A DNA stretch of 64,000 bases, from the NCBI RefSeq assembly GCF_900101785.1, contig NZ_LT629688.1, positions 3,348,001 to 3,412,000 on the forward strand. Reading direction: 5' to 3'. Made by a program: the position numbers and the translations under genes. The DNA comes from Auraticoccus monumenti. Lineage in GTDB: Bacteria > Actinomycetota > Actinomycetes > Propionibacteriales > Propionibacteriaceae. This document shows positions 16,764 to 25,431 of the stretch, in pieces (the first letter of the stretch is position 1; every line of letters begins with the position of its first letter). A model generated the notes under the pieces. That model was given only the letters and a program-made list of their open reading frames with translations. It ran no database searches and was not told the DNA's origin.

Positions 16764-18377
16764 TCAGACGACCCCGGGGTCGGCGCCCCAGGGCTCGCTC
16801 CAGGAGAAGGTGCGCTCGCGGTCGCCGACGCGCCAGCGGACCGGGGTGGTGTCGTTCAGCCAGTCCAGCGGCTCGACGCCACCGGGCTCGCCGCCGTCCA
16901 GGGCCAGCCGCAGGGCGCGGCTGAGGTCGCGGTCGACCTCGTCGCTGCGGGTACCGGGGTCGACCGAGACGAACAGCGCGGTGCCCGAGGCGGCGACCAG
17001 GTCCAGGAAGCGGCGGTTCAGCGCCCAGGGTGTCTGCGGGGTGCTGGCGACGCAGTCGGCGTCGACGGTGAAGAAGCGCCCGTGCTGGGGGGTCCGGAAG
17101 GCCAGCGTGTTGACCCCCATCCGACGGGTCCGCTCCCACTGCCTCCCGGAGGTGTCGTCCCCGGTGCGCTGGACGTCCACCAGACCGGCGGCCAGGTGGT
17201 TCACGGTGTTGCAGCCGATGACGACCATCCCGGGCGCCGCCGTGCGGATGTCGCGGTACAGGTCCCTGAGGACCTCCGCGGTGGTGCGTGACCGGTCGGC
17301 GAGGTGCCACCCGGGCGAGGTCAGCCGGTCCTGCATGGCCGGGCCGAAGCCGCCGAGGACGTCGTAGGTGCTGAAGTCGTGCTTGACCAGCTCGTACCCC
17401 CACCCGGCGAAGCGCCGCAGGTCCTCGACCACCTGCTCGCGGACGCGGTCGGTGGAGGGGTCGAGGACCTGGCGGCCGCGCCTGTCGGTGCGTGACACCT
17501 CGGCCAGGCCGGGGTCGCGGGTCAGCAGCGGGCGGAACCACAGGCCGGGCCGGGCCCCCACCTCCGAGATCCGCGCCGCGGTCGCCGCCATGTCGTCGAA
17601 GACGCCGGGCGTCCCCTCGTCCCAGGGTCCGCCCGCCGTGGCACCGCCGGTGTTCCAGCCGTCGTCGATGACGCTGAAGGGCCGCACCGGGTGCCCGTCG
17701 GCGAGCTCGACGACCGTGCGGGCGTCGCCCAGGACCGCCGCCTCGTCGAAGCCCTCGCCGTAGGCGTAGTACCAGTTGTTCGCACCGACCACGGGGCCGA
17801 CGTCGCGGAGCGGAGGGAGGTCGGTGGCCATCGCTGTGACGGCGGCGCCCAGCGTCTGCCACGGGGTCGGGCCGGAGACGAAGCGGCGGACGGTCGCCGC
17901 GCGGAGACGTCGCCCGTCCAGACGGGTGGGTGAGCCGCCGTTGCGCAGGTCGAGCCAGAGGCTGATCCCGTCGGCGTCGACGGTCCACCCGCAGAAGGCG
18001 GCGGGCTGGACGTCGACCCCCATGCCGGTGGTGGCGCCGGTCATCGGGTCGTGGGCCAGCCAGTACCAGGGCAGCAGCCGCTCGGGCTGGCGGTGGCGCC
18101 ACTGCAGGTCGCCGTAGGAGCGCTCCCAGGCGTCACCCAGGACGAGGCTCCGCGCCGGGACGTCGGCCGCCCAGCGGAGCACCACCCGGGCCACCTCGCC
18201 GGCAGCCTCCACCGCGACCTCGACGCCCTCGTCGGCGCGGCGGTCGAGCGACACCTCGATCCCCTCCCCGGACCAGCCACCGGCGCTCCGGGCCGCCTCC
18301 GTCAGCGTGGACGGGCCGGCCGAGACGAGGACGGCCGTGGGCTGACCGGGGTCAGGCAGGGAGAGTGCAGCCGGCAT
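16764..18377 (-). CDS. GH36-like alpha-galactosidase-type glycosidase
   Basis: 537 residues, intracellular. An N-terminal beta-sandwich (about 1-190) is followed by a TIM barrel with FSVIDDGW (about 237), LWFRPLL and YELVKHDFSTYD (about 333-344). The Asp of the KHD triplet is in the position of the GH36/GH27 nucleophile. The sequence is shorter than canonical GH36 alpha-galactosidases (about 700 residues), so the exact specificity is uncertain. GAAGGA ribosome binding site before ATG 18377. Probably the first gene of a two-gene unit with the GH125 mannosidase, suggesting breakdown of a mixed galactose/mannose oligosaccharide; that pairing is inference. Confidence 0.75.
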   Translation of the reverse strand: MPAALSLPDPGQPTAVLVSAGPSTLTEAARSAGGWSGEGIEVSLDRRADEGVEVAVEAAGEVARVVLRWAADVPARSLVLGDAWERSYGDLQWRHRQPERLLPWYWLAHDPMTGATTGMGVDVQPAAFCGWTVDADGISLWLDLRNGGSPTRLDGRRLRAATVRRFVSGPTPWQTLGAAVTAMATDLPPLRDVGPVVGANNWYYAYGEGFDEAAVLGDARTVVELADGHPVRPFSVIDDGWNTGGATAGGPWDEGTPGVFDDMAATAARISEVGARPGLWFRPLLTRDPGLAEVSRTDRRGRQVLDPSTDRVREQVVEDLRRFAGWGYELVKHDFSTYDVLGGFGPAMQDRLTSPGWHLADRSRTTAEVLRDLYRDIRTAAPGMVVIGCNTVNHLAAGLVDVQRTGDDTSGRQWERTRRMGVNTLAFRTPQHGRFFTVDADCVASTPQTPWALNRRFLDLVAASGTALFVSVDPGTRSDEVDRDLSRALRLALDGGEPGGVEPLDWLNDTTPVRWRVGDRERTFSWSEPWGADPGVV

Positions 18378-18427
18378 GTCGTCCTTCGTGTCCCGTCGGC
18401 GTCGACAGTGTCTTCGATGTAATCAAT

Positions 18428-18433
18428 AGCCTA
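18428..18433 (-). promoter_or_regulatory. -10 box for GH36-GH125 genes
   Basis: TAGGCT on the minus strand within the only AT-rich stretch (18415-18440) of this gap. It implies a leader of about 43 nt ending in a good ribosome binding site. The rest of 18438-18582 shows nothing definite. Confidence 0.4.
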
Positions 18434-18582
18434 AATGACCGTGACCGGCGGACGCCACACGGGACGGCGCGCCGTCGGCTCGCGCCGGAGGACGTCGTGG
18501 AGCGCGCTGGGTGGTCGGTCGCCTCGGCCCCGCACCGAGCGCGACGGCACCCTCGGCCCCGCCCGCCGGGCGGGCGTGCCGG

Positions 18583-19455
18583 TCAGACCGGGTCGAGGTC
18601 GGCGGCGGCGCGCTCGGCGAAGAGCTCCCGCAGCCCGGCGACCACGGGGCCGTCGTCGGCGTAGCGGCGATCGTCCCAGCGGGTGACGCGCTGCACGTCG
18701 CGCAGGGAGGAGGTGAGGAAGACCTCGTCGGCGGCCTGGGCCTCGGCGAGGGTGAGGTCGCGCTCCACCACCGGCGACCACGCCCTGACGAGGTCGCGGG
18801 TGATGCCGGCGAGCGCGCCCGAGCTCAGCGGGCTGGTGACGACCTCACCGTCGAGGACCACGAAGAGGTTGGCGCCGGTGCCCTCGCTCACGTTGCCCGC
18901 GGTGTTGACGAAGACGCCCTCCGAGGCGTCGCGCTCGTGGGCATGGCCCAGGCCGCGGATGTTCTCCGCGTAGCTGGTGGTCTTGATCCCCGTCATGGCG
19001 CCCCGCTCGTTGCGCAACCAGGGCAGGGTCACGATCGCCGTGTTCTCGGGTGCTGCCGGCGTCGGGGCGTCGGCGACCACCAAGGTCGGCGGACCGAACG
19101 CCGCTGACGAGCCGAGCGGGCCCACTCCCCCGGTCCAGGTGACACGCACGATCCCGACCTCGTAGTCGCACTCGGCCGCGACCGCCTCGATGGCCTCCCG
19201 GACGCGCTGATGGTCCGGCTCCGGGAGCCCGAGCGCCTTCGCGGAGCGGCTGAGCCGGGCCAGGTGGCGGCTGATGGCGAAGGCCCCGTCGGAGGTGACC
19301 TTGAGGGACTCGAAGACCCCGCCGCCGGCCACCAGGCCGTGGTCGGTGGCACTGACCCGCGCCTCCTCGGCGGAGACCAGCCGGTCCTGCACCCAGACCC
19401 GCCGGCCGTCGGGGGAGGTGGACTTGGTCGGGCCGGCGTCGGCAGCGGTCGTCAT
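18583..19455 (-). CDS. Aminotransferase class IV (aminodeoxychorismate lyase-like)
   Basis: 290 residues from ATG 19455, chosen over ATG 19467 because GGGGGA sits just upstream. A fold-type IV PLP enzyme with the catalytic lysine K158 in MTGIKTTSYAENI and phosphate-binding GNVSEGTGANLF. This family includes branched-chain aminotransferase, D-amino-acid aminotransferase and 4-amino-4-deoxychorismate lyase (PabC); the closest overall look is PabC-like, which would place it in folate synthesis. No pabA or pabB is nearby, so the reaction is uncertain. Monocistronic, divergent from the tRNA cluster. Confidence 0.82.
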   Translation of the reverse strand: MTTAADAGPTKSTSPDGRRVWVQDRLVSAEEARVSATDHGLVAGGGVFESLKVTSDGAFAISRHLARLSRSAKALGLPEPDHQRVREAIEAVAAECDYEVGIVRVTWTGGVGPLGSSAAFGPPTLVVADAPTPAAPENTAIVTLPWLRNERGAMTGIKTTSYAENIRGLGHAHERDASEGVFVNTAGNVSEGTGANLFVVLDGEVVTSPLSSGALAGITRDLVRAWSPVVERDLTLAEAQAADEVFLTSSLRDVQRVTRWDDRRYADDGPVVAGLRELFAERAAADLDPV

Positions 19456-19488
19456 GTCCCCCATCATGCCCTCACCGGCGGTTCGGAT

Positions 19489-19518
19489 TTTCCATCCACG
19501 CGCACTTGTGGGTATGGT
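19489..19518 (+). promoter_or_regulatory. Possible promoter of the Gly-Cys-Val tRNA cluster
   Basis: TTTCCA, 18 nt, TATGGT, about 53 nt before the first tRNA. The only promoter-like pair in the gap; weak by sequence. Confidence 0.35.
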
Positions 19519-19571
19519 TCTACCCGCACCTCGACGAGGTCGGCGAGAGCCGGACGAGACGAGGACAGCAC

Positions 19572-19643
19572 GCGGACGTGGCTCAGGGGTAGAGCATCAC
19601 CTTGCCAAGGTGAGGGTCGCGGGTTCGAATCCCGTCGTCCGCT
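19572..19643 (+). tRNA. tRNA-Gly (anticodon GCC)
   Basis: 72 nt. Acceptor GCGGACG pairs with CGTCCGC, discriminator T. Anticodon arm TCACC-TTGCCAA-GGTGA gives GCC. CCA not encoded. First of three clustered tRNAs. Confidence 0.97.
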
Positions 19644-19677
19644 CGGAGTGGTCTCCACCACTGGAGGTCTTCCTCAT

Positions 19678-19748
19678 GGTGGGTTGGCCGAGAGGCGAGG
19701 CAACGGACTGCAAATCCGTGCACACGGGTTCGAATCCCGTACCCACCT
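19678..19748 (+). tRNA. tRNA-Cys (anticodon GCA)
   Basis: 71 nt. Acceptor GGTGGGT pairs with ACCCACC, discriminator T. Anticodon arm ACGGA-CTGCAAA-TCCGT gives GCA. CCA not encoded. Confidence 0.97.
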
Positions 19749-19778
19749 CTCTCCTCGCTGAGGGACACAACTCCACAC

Positions 19779-19850
19779 GGGCGATTGGCGCAGCGGTAGC
19801 GCGCTTCCCTGACACGGAAGAGGTCACTGGTTCAAACCCAGTATCGCCCA
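19779..19850 (+). tRNA. tRNA-Val (anticodon GAC)
   Basis: 72 nt. Acceptor GGGCGAT pairs with ATCGCCC, discriminator A. Anticodon arm CTTCC-CTGACAC-GGAAG gives GAC. The T-loop reads TTCAAAC rather than TTCGAAC. CCA follows the discriminator directly in the genome. The Gly-Cys-Val order matches glyV-cysU-valV of mycobacteria. Confidence 0.97.
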
Positions 19851-19858
19851 CCAGCATC

Positions 19859-19892
19859 AGAGCCACTTTCGGAGAGATCCGAAGGTGGCTCT
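19859..19892 (+). terminator. Terminator of the tRNA cluster
   Basis: 14-bp stem (19859-19872 with 19879-19892, one G-T pair) with a 6-nt loop, ending in TCT. Confidence 0.8.
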
Positions 19893-19951
19893 TCTGGTCT
19901 CTGCACCAGGCAGGACGGCCGCGTGGACCCGTGCCGCACCCGACGCCCGTC

Positions 19952-20608
19952 TCAGACCTCGTCGAGCCCCAGCCCCTCCTCCCGCGCCCGGACGATCGCC
20001 GCGGGGCGGTCCGAGAGCGACAGCTTGGCCAGGATGGTGGCCACGTGGTTGCGCACCGTCTTGGGGCTGAGCACCAGCCGCCGGGAGATGACGGCGTTGT
20101 CGTAGCCGCGGGCCAGCAGGTCCAGCACCTCCCGCTCCCGCGCGGTCAGCTCGGGGAAGGGCACGCGGACCGCGGTGCGCCCACCGACCAGGTGGGACAT
20201 GGCACGGGCCGCGACGCGCGCACCCATGATCATCTCCCCCGACGCCACCGCCCGGATGCCCCGCTCGACCGCCTCCGGCGTCGCGTCCTTGAGCAGGTAG
20301 CCCCGCGCCCCGACCCGGATGGCCGCAGCCACCGACTCGTCGGCCTCGCTCATCGTGACCACCAGGACCGCCAGCCCGGGATGGGCCCGCACCAGCTCGC
20401 GGGTGAGGTCGATACCGGACTCCCCACCGAGGTCGAGGTCCATCAGCACCACGTCGACGGTCGCGTCCACCAGCGTCCGCGCGGTGGCGGCGTCGGCGGC
20501 CTGGCCGACCACGTCCAGACCCGTGAGCGAGGTGAGCAGGCTGGTCATGCCGAGCCGGAACAGGGGGTGGTCGTCGACGACCACGACCCGGAGGACTCCG
20601 CCGTTCAC
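19952..20608 (-). CDS. NarL/LuxR-family response regulator
   Basis: 218 residues. Receiver domain (about 6-122) with acidic pocket VVDDH (10-14), phospho-acceptor D57 in VLMDLDL and the conserved lysine in GYLLKDATPEAV. C-terminal LuxR helix-turn-helix (about 147-208) with TAREREVLDLLARGYDN. A cytoplasmic transcription factor activated by its partner kinase. GTG start overlaps the kinase stop (GTGA, 4 nt), so the two are translationally coupled. Targets are unknown; no obvious regulated operon is adjacent. Confidence 0.93.
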   Translation of the reverse strand: MNGGVLRVVVVDDHPLFRLGMTSLLTSLTGLDVVGQAADAATARTLVDATVDVVLMDLDLGGESGIDLTRELVRAHPGLAVLVVTMSEADESVAAAIRVGARGYLLKDATPEAVERGIRAVASGEMIMGARVAARAMSHLVGGRTAVRVPFPELTAREREVLDLLARGYDNAVISRRLVLSPKTVRNHVATILAKLSLSDRPAAIVRAREEGLGLDEV

Positions 20609-22608
20609 GGCGTCACCTGCCCGGCGACGGCCGTCCCGGTCTGCCGGGGGTCGTGGAGGACCCGCACGGGGATCCTCGCGTGGACACGGGTCCCCGTGGG
20701 CAGGTGCGGGGAGATGTCGAAGGTGCCGCCGAGCTCGGCCGCCCGCTCGCGCATGGCGGTGGTGCCCACGCCCGCGACGGCGCGGTCGTCGACCCCGGTG
20801 CCGCGGTCGGTGCAGGTGACCTGGAGCTCCCCGTCGAGGAGCACGGCCGAGAGCTCGCAGGTGTCCACGCCGGCGTGGCGGACGACGTTGATGACCGACT
20901 CCGAGGCGATCGCGTAACCCGCCGCGGCGACGGGCGCCGGCAGACCGTCCAGATCGGACACCCTCAGCTCGACGGTGAGGCCACCCTCGTGGTTCCGGGC
21001 GACCATCTCCTCCAGGGCCGCGGCGAGCCCGAGCTCGTCCAGCACCGGTGGCAGCAGGCTGCGCGCGACCCCGCGGACGTCCTCGATCCGCTGGTCGAGC
21101 TCGGCCTGCAGCGCGCCCAGCATCGTCACCGCCGCCCCTGGGTCCCGCTCCACCAGGTTGGCCGCGCCCCGCAGACCGAGCCGCAGACCGGCCAGCCAGG
21201 GGCCGAGCCCGTCGTGGAGCTCACGGCGGATCAGCCGACGCTCCTGCAGGCGGGCCCGGGTGAGGCGGTCGCGGGCGGCTTCGAGGTCCCAGACGCTGCG
21301 GGCGAGCGTCAGCCCCGAGGCGACGACCACGCTCAGCTCCTCCAGCGCCACGGTCCCCCGCGCCCCGAGGGACTCCCCCGGAGGCAGGGTCACCGCCAGC
21401 CGTCCGATCAGCTCCTCACGGTGCCGCAGCTCGACCAGCTGCGGCGTCGAGGTCGGCGTCCCCCAGCGGGCCAGCACGGTGTCCTCGCCCAGCAGGGCCG
21501 CCGACTCCAGCCGCAGGGTGCTGCCGACGGTCTCGACCAGGGACTGCAGCAGCTCCTCGGTGGAGGCGGCGCGGGCGAGCTGGGAGCCCATCCGCGCGGC
21601 CACCCGGCGCGGGTCGTGCGCCTGTCCGTGGACCAGGGCGGCGATCCGGCGCTGCAACCAGAGCCGGGACGGCTGCACGGCCGCCACGACCGTGGCCGCC
21701 GCGACCAGCTGCGCGAGGCCGTCACCACCGATCAGGCGGGTGGCCAGCACGCTCACCAGCAGGTAGAGGGCCAGCAGGCCGAGGACCAGCGTCTGGGCCA
21801 GGACGGCGCGGGACACGACCAGCTCCAGCCCCCACAGACGTGACCGGAGGAGCACCGCCAGGATGGCCGCCGGGAACAGGGCCTGGCAGGCGAGGTGGAG
21901 CGCCGGGATGATCCAGAACGGGAGGGTGCCGTAGGGGATCAGCAGGGGCGCGAACGACAGCGCCATCACGGCGGTGCCGAGCCCGAGCCAGCCGAGGCCG
22001 TTGCGCTCCCCCACCGGTCCGTGACGACGCCGCCACTCCACCGACGCGGCGGTGACCAGGCCCATCACGACGACGGCACCGACGACGACCGTCAGGAGCG
22101 CGGACGAGTCCGGCCAGACCAGGCGAAGACCCAGGAACGACACCGACACCAGCGCCCCGGCGACCACCCCCCACACCTCCCGGCCCAGCGGGTGGTCCCG
22201 GACCAGCCACGGCACCACCAGGAACAGGGCCAGCGTGCCGGGCACCCAGGCGGTGCCGAACAGGGCCAGCACGAGCTCCACCGGCGCCAGCCCGCGGGCG
22301 GTGGTGAACTGCAGGTAGGCCCCGCCGAAGGCGGCCAGCCCGCCCCCGACGGCGGTCACGCTCAGCAGTCCGGCCACGACGTGGCGGCGTCGCGCCAGGA
22401 CGACCGCCGCGACGGTGGCGTAGACGGCGCTGACCACGGCGTCGACCACGATGAACAGCCAGTCCCCGGTGAAGTCCGGCTCGGAGGTGACGTACATCAG
22501 GAGCGCCACCGTGGCGAGCAGCCAGCCGGTGACCGCGAGGGCCAGCGCCGTCCGCGGCATCCCGCCGCGGACGGCACCCGCCGTCGTGGTGTGCTGCGTG
22601 GTCGTCAT
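20605..22608 (-). CDS. Membrane sensor histidine kinase (HisKA_3, NarL-type partner)
   Basis: 667 residues. The N-terminal half holds about nine membrane helices (about 15-315), with no separate extracytoplasmic sensor domain. A GAF-like cytoplasmic segment (about 330-445) follows, then the HisKA_3 dimerisation helix with H465 in RRELHDGLGPWL, and the HATPase domain with VRHAGVD and DRGTGVD (G1) boxes. It phosphorylates the downstream regulator. The signal is unknown; a multi-helix sensor suggests a membrane or lipid-soluble cue. TATGGT lies 9 nt before the ATG, so the leader is only a few bases. Confidence 0.9.
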   Translation of the reverse strand: MTTTQHTTTAGAVRGGMPRTALALAVTGWLLATVALLMYVTSEPDFTGDWLFIVVDAVVSAVYATVAAVVLARRRHVVAGLLSVTAVGGGLAAFGGAYLQFTTARGLAPVELVLALFGTAWVPGTLALFLVVPWLVRDHPLGREVWGVVAGALVSVSFLGLRLVWPDSSALLTVVVGAVVVMGLVTAASVEWRRRHGPVGERNGLGWLGLGTAVMALSFAPLLIPYGTLPFWIIPALHLACQALFPAAILAVLLRSRLWGLELVVSRAVLAQTLVLGLLALYLLVSVLATRLIGGDGLAQLVAAATVVAAVQPSRLWLQRRIAALVHGQAHDPRRVAARMGSQLARAASTEELLQSLVETVGSTLRLESAALLGEDTVLARWGTPTSTPQLVELRHREELIGRLAVTLPPGESLGARGTVALEELSVVVASGLTLARSVWDLEAARDRLTRARLQERRLIRRELHDGLGPWLAGLRLGLRGAANLVERDPGAAVTMLGALQAELDQRIEDVRGVARSLLPPVLDELGLAAALEEMVARNHEGGLTVELRVSDLDGLPAPVAAAGYAIASESVINVVRHAGVDTCELSAVLLDGELQVTCTDRGTGVDDRAVAGVGTTAMRERAAELGGTFDISPHLPTGTRVHARIPVRVLHDPRQTGTAVAGQVTP

Positions 22609-22659
22609 CTCAGCAGCACCATAAGCGCGCGCTGGGCTCCGTGCGCCGGACTTCGCCGG

Positions 22660-23373
22660 TCAGCTGCGCCGCCGGTCACCCAGGGCGAACCCGAGCGCGG
22701 CCACCAGCAGCCACACCGGTCCCACGAAGCCGGCCAGGTACTGCAGCGGGGAGATGCCGAGCAGGGTCGTCAGCACGCCGAGCACCAGGCTGGTCACCCC
22801 GAGCCACCGGGGCGCGGCGCCCCGCAGGGCGGCCAGCCCGACCGCGATGGCGCTGACTCCGGCCGTCAGCCACAGCCACTCGATGGTGGCGATCCAGTGG
22901 GAGTAGAAGGACACGTCGCTGGCGATCATCAGATCCGGCTGCGACAACCCGAACGTGAACTCGGTGTTGAGGCCCGTGCCGAGGATCATCATCACCGACA
23001 CGATGGTCAGGCCGGTGCCGGACAGGGCCGGGAGCAGCGACCCCGCAGGCGCCTGGGCGTCCAGGCGCCGCTTGAGGCCGGCTGCGAAGACCAGCACCAG
23101 CAGGGCCGCGACGACGGTGACGACGTGGAAGGCCAGCAGCTGCGGGATGCGACCGGACAGGTGCAGCAGGATCGACTCGGGCGTCGGCGGGTTGGCCTCG
23201 TCGTAGACGGGGCTGAGCGACATGGACAGCTGGATGCCGGCGATGGAGGCGATGCCGGCCGCCACCCCGACCCAGGCCCAGCCGCGCCGGACGCCGCCCC
23301 CCGAGACTGCGGCGTCCGACGCGGGCGTGGGGTCGTGTGCCGGCTCCTGACCGACGAGGTACTGCGATGACAC
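22660..23373 (-). CDS. Multi-pass membrane protein, possibly DUF4386-like
   Basis: 237 residues from GTG 23373, chosen for its AAGGAG site 8-9 nt upstream. Longer in-frame extensions lack a ribosome binding site. About six transmembrane helices (near residues 33, 73, 105, 150, 178 and 205). The overall pattern, with a short N-terminal tail and the loop STEFTFG-like between helices, resembles DUF4386 proteins, but the match is weak and no function is assigned. Monocistronic, divergent from the DUF2975 gene. Confidence 0.72.
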   Translation of the reverse strand: MSSQYLVGQEPAHDPTPASDAAVSGGGVRRGWAWVGVAAGIASIAGIQLSMSLSPVYDEANPPTPESILLHLSGRIPQLLAFHVVTVVAALLVLVFAAGLKRRLDAQAPAGSLLPALSGTGLTIVSVMMILGTGLNTEFTFGLSQPDLMIASDVSFYSHWIATIEWLWLTAGVSAIAVGLAALRGAAPRWLGVTSLVLGVLTTLLGISPLQYLAGFVGPVWLLVAALGFALGDRRRS

Positions 23374-23579
23374 GATGAGCTCCTTCTCCCCCCGACGGGA
23401 GGTGCACGGCGACCTCTGGAGGTCTCGCCCCGGTGGGCGTGACAGGAAGGCTGCCGGGCCCGGTGTCCCAGGCGGCAGGGCCACGTGTCCCGACTTCCCG
23501 GGCACCTGAGTGCCTGCACATCTAGCCAAGCATGTTGTTATTCGATAGATTCACATCGTTCGTCGATGAAGGGACTGGG

Positions 23580-24077
23580 ATGAGGCAGCTGGTGGTGATC
23601 GCCTTGAGGCTCGTGATCGCCCTGGGGGTGGCGGGGGCGCTCGTGGTGCAGGTGGCGGTGGTCTGGGCCCTGGCCCGGGACGCCGAGGACGGACCGGGTG
23701 AGCTGTCCCACCTGCGGTTCCCGATCATGGCGGTCGTGGTGCTGGGCCTCCTCTGCGTCCAGGTCACGCTGGTCTGCATCTGGCGCCTGCTCACCCTGGT
23801 GCGCCGCGGCACGGTGTTCAGCCACGCGGCGTTCCGGTTCGTCGACGTGGTCATCGGCGCGGCGGTGGTCGCGGCGCTCCTGACCCTGGCGCTCGGGGTG
23901 CTGCTGGCGCCGGGTGAGGCGGTCGCGCCCGGCATCGTGCTGCTGATCGGCGGGCTGTCCCTCGCCGCCGCCGGGACCGCGCTGCTGGTCTTCGTGATGC
24001 GCACCCTGCTGGCGCAGGCCGTCGCCCGCGACACCGAGGCCCTGCACCTCCGGGCCGAGCTCGACGAGGTGATCTGA
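23580..24077 (+). CDS. DUF2975 membrane protein
   Basis: 165 residues from ATG 23580, which follows GAAGGGA; an upstream start at 23532 has no support. Four membrane helices (about 4-28, 42-66, 86-108 and 116-143), with the DUF2975 pattern RLLTLVRRGTVFSHAAFRFVD (about 66-86) in the central loop. Function unknown. The stop overlaps the next ATG (TGATG), and pairing with a small Cro/C1-type HTH protein is a recurring arrangement in Gram-positive bacteria, suggesting a membrane protein that controls or is controlled by its HTH partner. Confidence 0.8.
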   Translation: MRQLVVIALRLVIALGVAGALVVQVAVVWALARDAEDGPGELSHLRFPIMAVVVLGLLCVQVTLVCIWRLLTLVRRGTVFSHAAFRFVDVVIGAAVVAALLTLALGVLLAPGEAVAPGIVLLIGGLSLAAAGTALLVFVMRTLLAQAVARDTEALHLRAELDEVI

Positions 24078-24304
24078 TGCCGATCGTGGTCGACGTCGAC
24101 GTCATGCTGGCTCGACGGAAGATGGCCGTGGGTGAGCTCGCCGACAAGGTCGGCATCACCCCGGCCAACCTCGCGGTGCTGAAGAACGGACGAGCCAAGG
24201 CGGTCCGGTTCACGACCCTCGAGGCACTCTGCCGGGTGCTCCGGTGCCAGCCCGGCGACCTGCTGCGCTGGGAACCAGACGACGAGTTCCTCGAGCCTTC
24301 ATGA
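24077..24304 (+). CDS. Small Cro/C1-type HTH regulator (YozG-like)
   Basis: 75 residues, almost entirely one helix-turn-helix domain: MLARRKMAVGELADKVGIT, then NLAVLKNGRAKAVRFTTLEALCRVLRCQPGDLLRW. Typical of the small HTH partners of DUF2975 proteins. Cytoplasmic. Overlaps the upstream stop by one base. Target DNA is not identified; the AT-richer stretch at 23521-23560 upstream of the pair is the natural place for autoregulation. Confidence 0.85.
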   Translation: MPIVVDVDVMLARRKMAVGELADKVGITPANLAVLKNGRAKAVRFTTLEALCRVLRCQPGDLLRWEPDDEFLEPS

Positions 24305-24405
24305 CCCCGACGAGGCCCTGCCGGCTCGGCGCACCCACGGACCCACCTCGGTGTCCTCGTAATCCGGTCGACCCGGCTGGCACCGAGGCATCAGCACCGG
24401 GCTGA

Positions 24406-25431
24406 TCAGATGAAGGGTCGCCGGTCCAGCACCAGTCGAAGGGGGACGGGGGTGTGAATCGAACCGGGAACGGCACGCTGCAGCTCGGCCAGCGCACAGA
24501 CGGCGCCGAAGGTGCTGTGCAGATCGTCGAAGGACGTCGAGCTGCGGTAGGTCGGGTCGTCCAGCACCGAGACCACGCGGTCCACGAGAAGATCCAGCGC
24601 CGCGCCGACGTCGTCGAACCGGTACGCGGTCTGCCGACGGGCACGGCTGAGGCAGAAGACGAGGTCGATCTCCTTGAAACCCACGTCCGTCACCGCGAAG
24701 GTCGCGGCTGAGTCGTGGAGCAGGGTGAGACTGGTGTCGATCAGCCGGTCGACCGCGGGCCACGGCTGGCGGAGGTAGTCGTACACGAAGTGGTAGTGGA
24801 AGGACCCACCCAGGTTGGAGAACAGACCCGGGTACTCGTCGACGGGGAGCATCCGACCCGTCCGCCACAGACCAGTGGACGGGTCGACCTCGGCATCGAA
24901 CCAGTCGAAGTAGGCCTCGAACCACTCGGGTCCGACCTCGCCGGTGATGGCCAGGGCCGAGGCGGCGCCGGCTGCGTCGTGGGAGGCCGGCCACGGCCGG
25001 TCCCAGTCCAGGTCCTCCAGGAACTGCCTCAACCGGCCGGGGTCCGCCAGACCGGCGAGGAACGTCAACGGGTGCAGGGGGCGGGCGTCGAAGAGCTCCA
25101 GGGCCGCGATGCAGTGGGCCGTGGTGTGGAACGTCGAGTGGCTGGCGTCGGTGAAGATGCCGGTACCGGGCTCCTGGAACGACTGCAGGCTCCGGATCCA
25201 CGACGCCCGGTCAGAGGCGGCACCGGGCAGCGCACCGAGCATGTAGAGGATGTTCGCCGCGTCTGCGCACCCGTAGGCATCCACCTGGGTGCTGTCGTAG
25301 CCCTCCCGGTGCAGGTGCCGCGTGTAGCTCCCGACACCGTCGAGCCGGTAGTCCTCGAGCCATCCTCGGAGGAACTCCACGAAGTCGGTCAGGTCGTGGC
25401 GGTAGCGGTGCAGGGCCGGGTTCGGTGTCAT
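24406..25431 (-). CDS. Protein of unknown function, possible alpha/alpha-toroid enzyme
   Basis: 341 residues, soluble, no signal peptide. I do not recognise the family. Repeated paired-helix segments (for example GCADAANILYMLGAL, HTTAHCIAALELF, DAAGAASALAIT, TSFDDLHSTFGAVCALAEL) and many aromatic and His residues (SFHYHFVYDYL, about 228-238) resemble (alpha/alpha)6 toroids of glycosidases, lyases or terpene cyclases. No catalytic pair can be named. Its ATG overlaps the stop of the sugar-binding lipoprotein gene by one base, so the two are one transcription unit and it probably acts on the imported ligand. Confidence 0.75.
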   Translation of the reverse strand: MTPNPALHRYRHDLTDFVEFLRGWLEDYRLDGVGSYTRHLHREGYDSTQVDAYGCADAANILYMLGALPGAASDRASWIRSLQSFQEPGTGIFTDASHSTFHTTAHCIAALELFDARPLHPLTFLAGLADPGRLRQFLEDLDWDRPWPASHDAAGAASALAITGEVGPEWFEAYFDWFDAEVDPSTGLWRTGRMLPVDEYPGLFSNLGGSFHYHFVYDYLRQPWPAVDRLIDTSLTLLHDSAATFAVTDVGFKEIDLVFCLSRARRQTAYRFDDVGAALDLLVDRVVSVLDDPTYRSSTSFDDLHSTFGAVCALAELQRAVPGSIHTPVPLRLVLDRRPFI

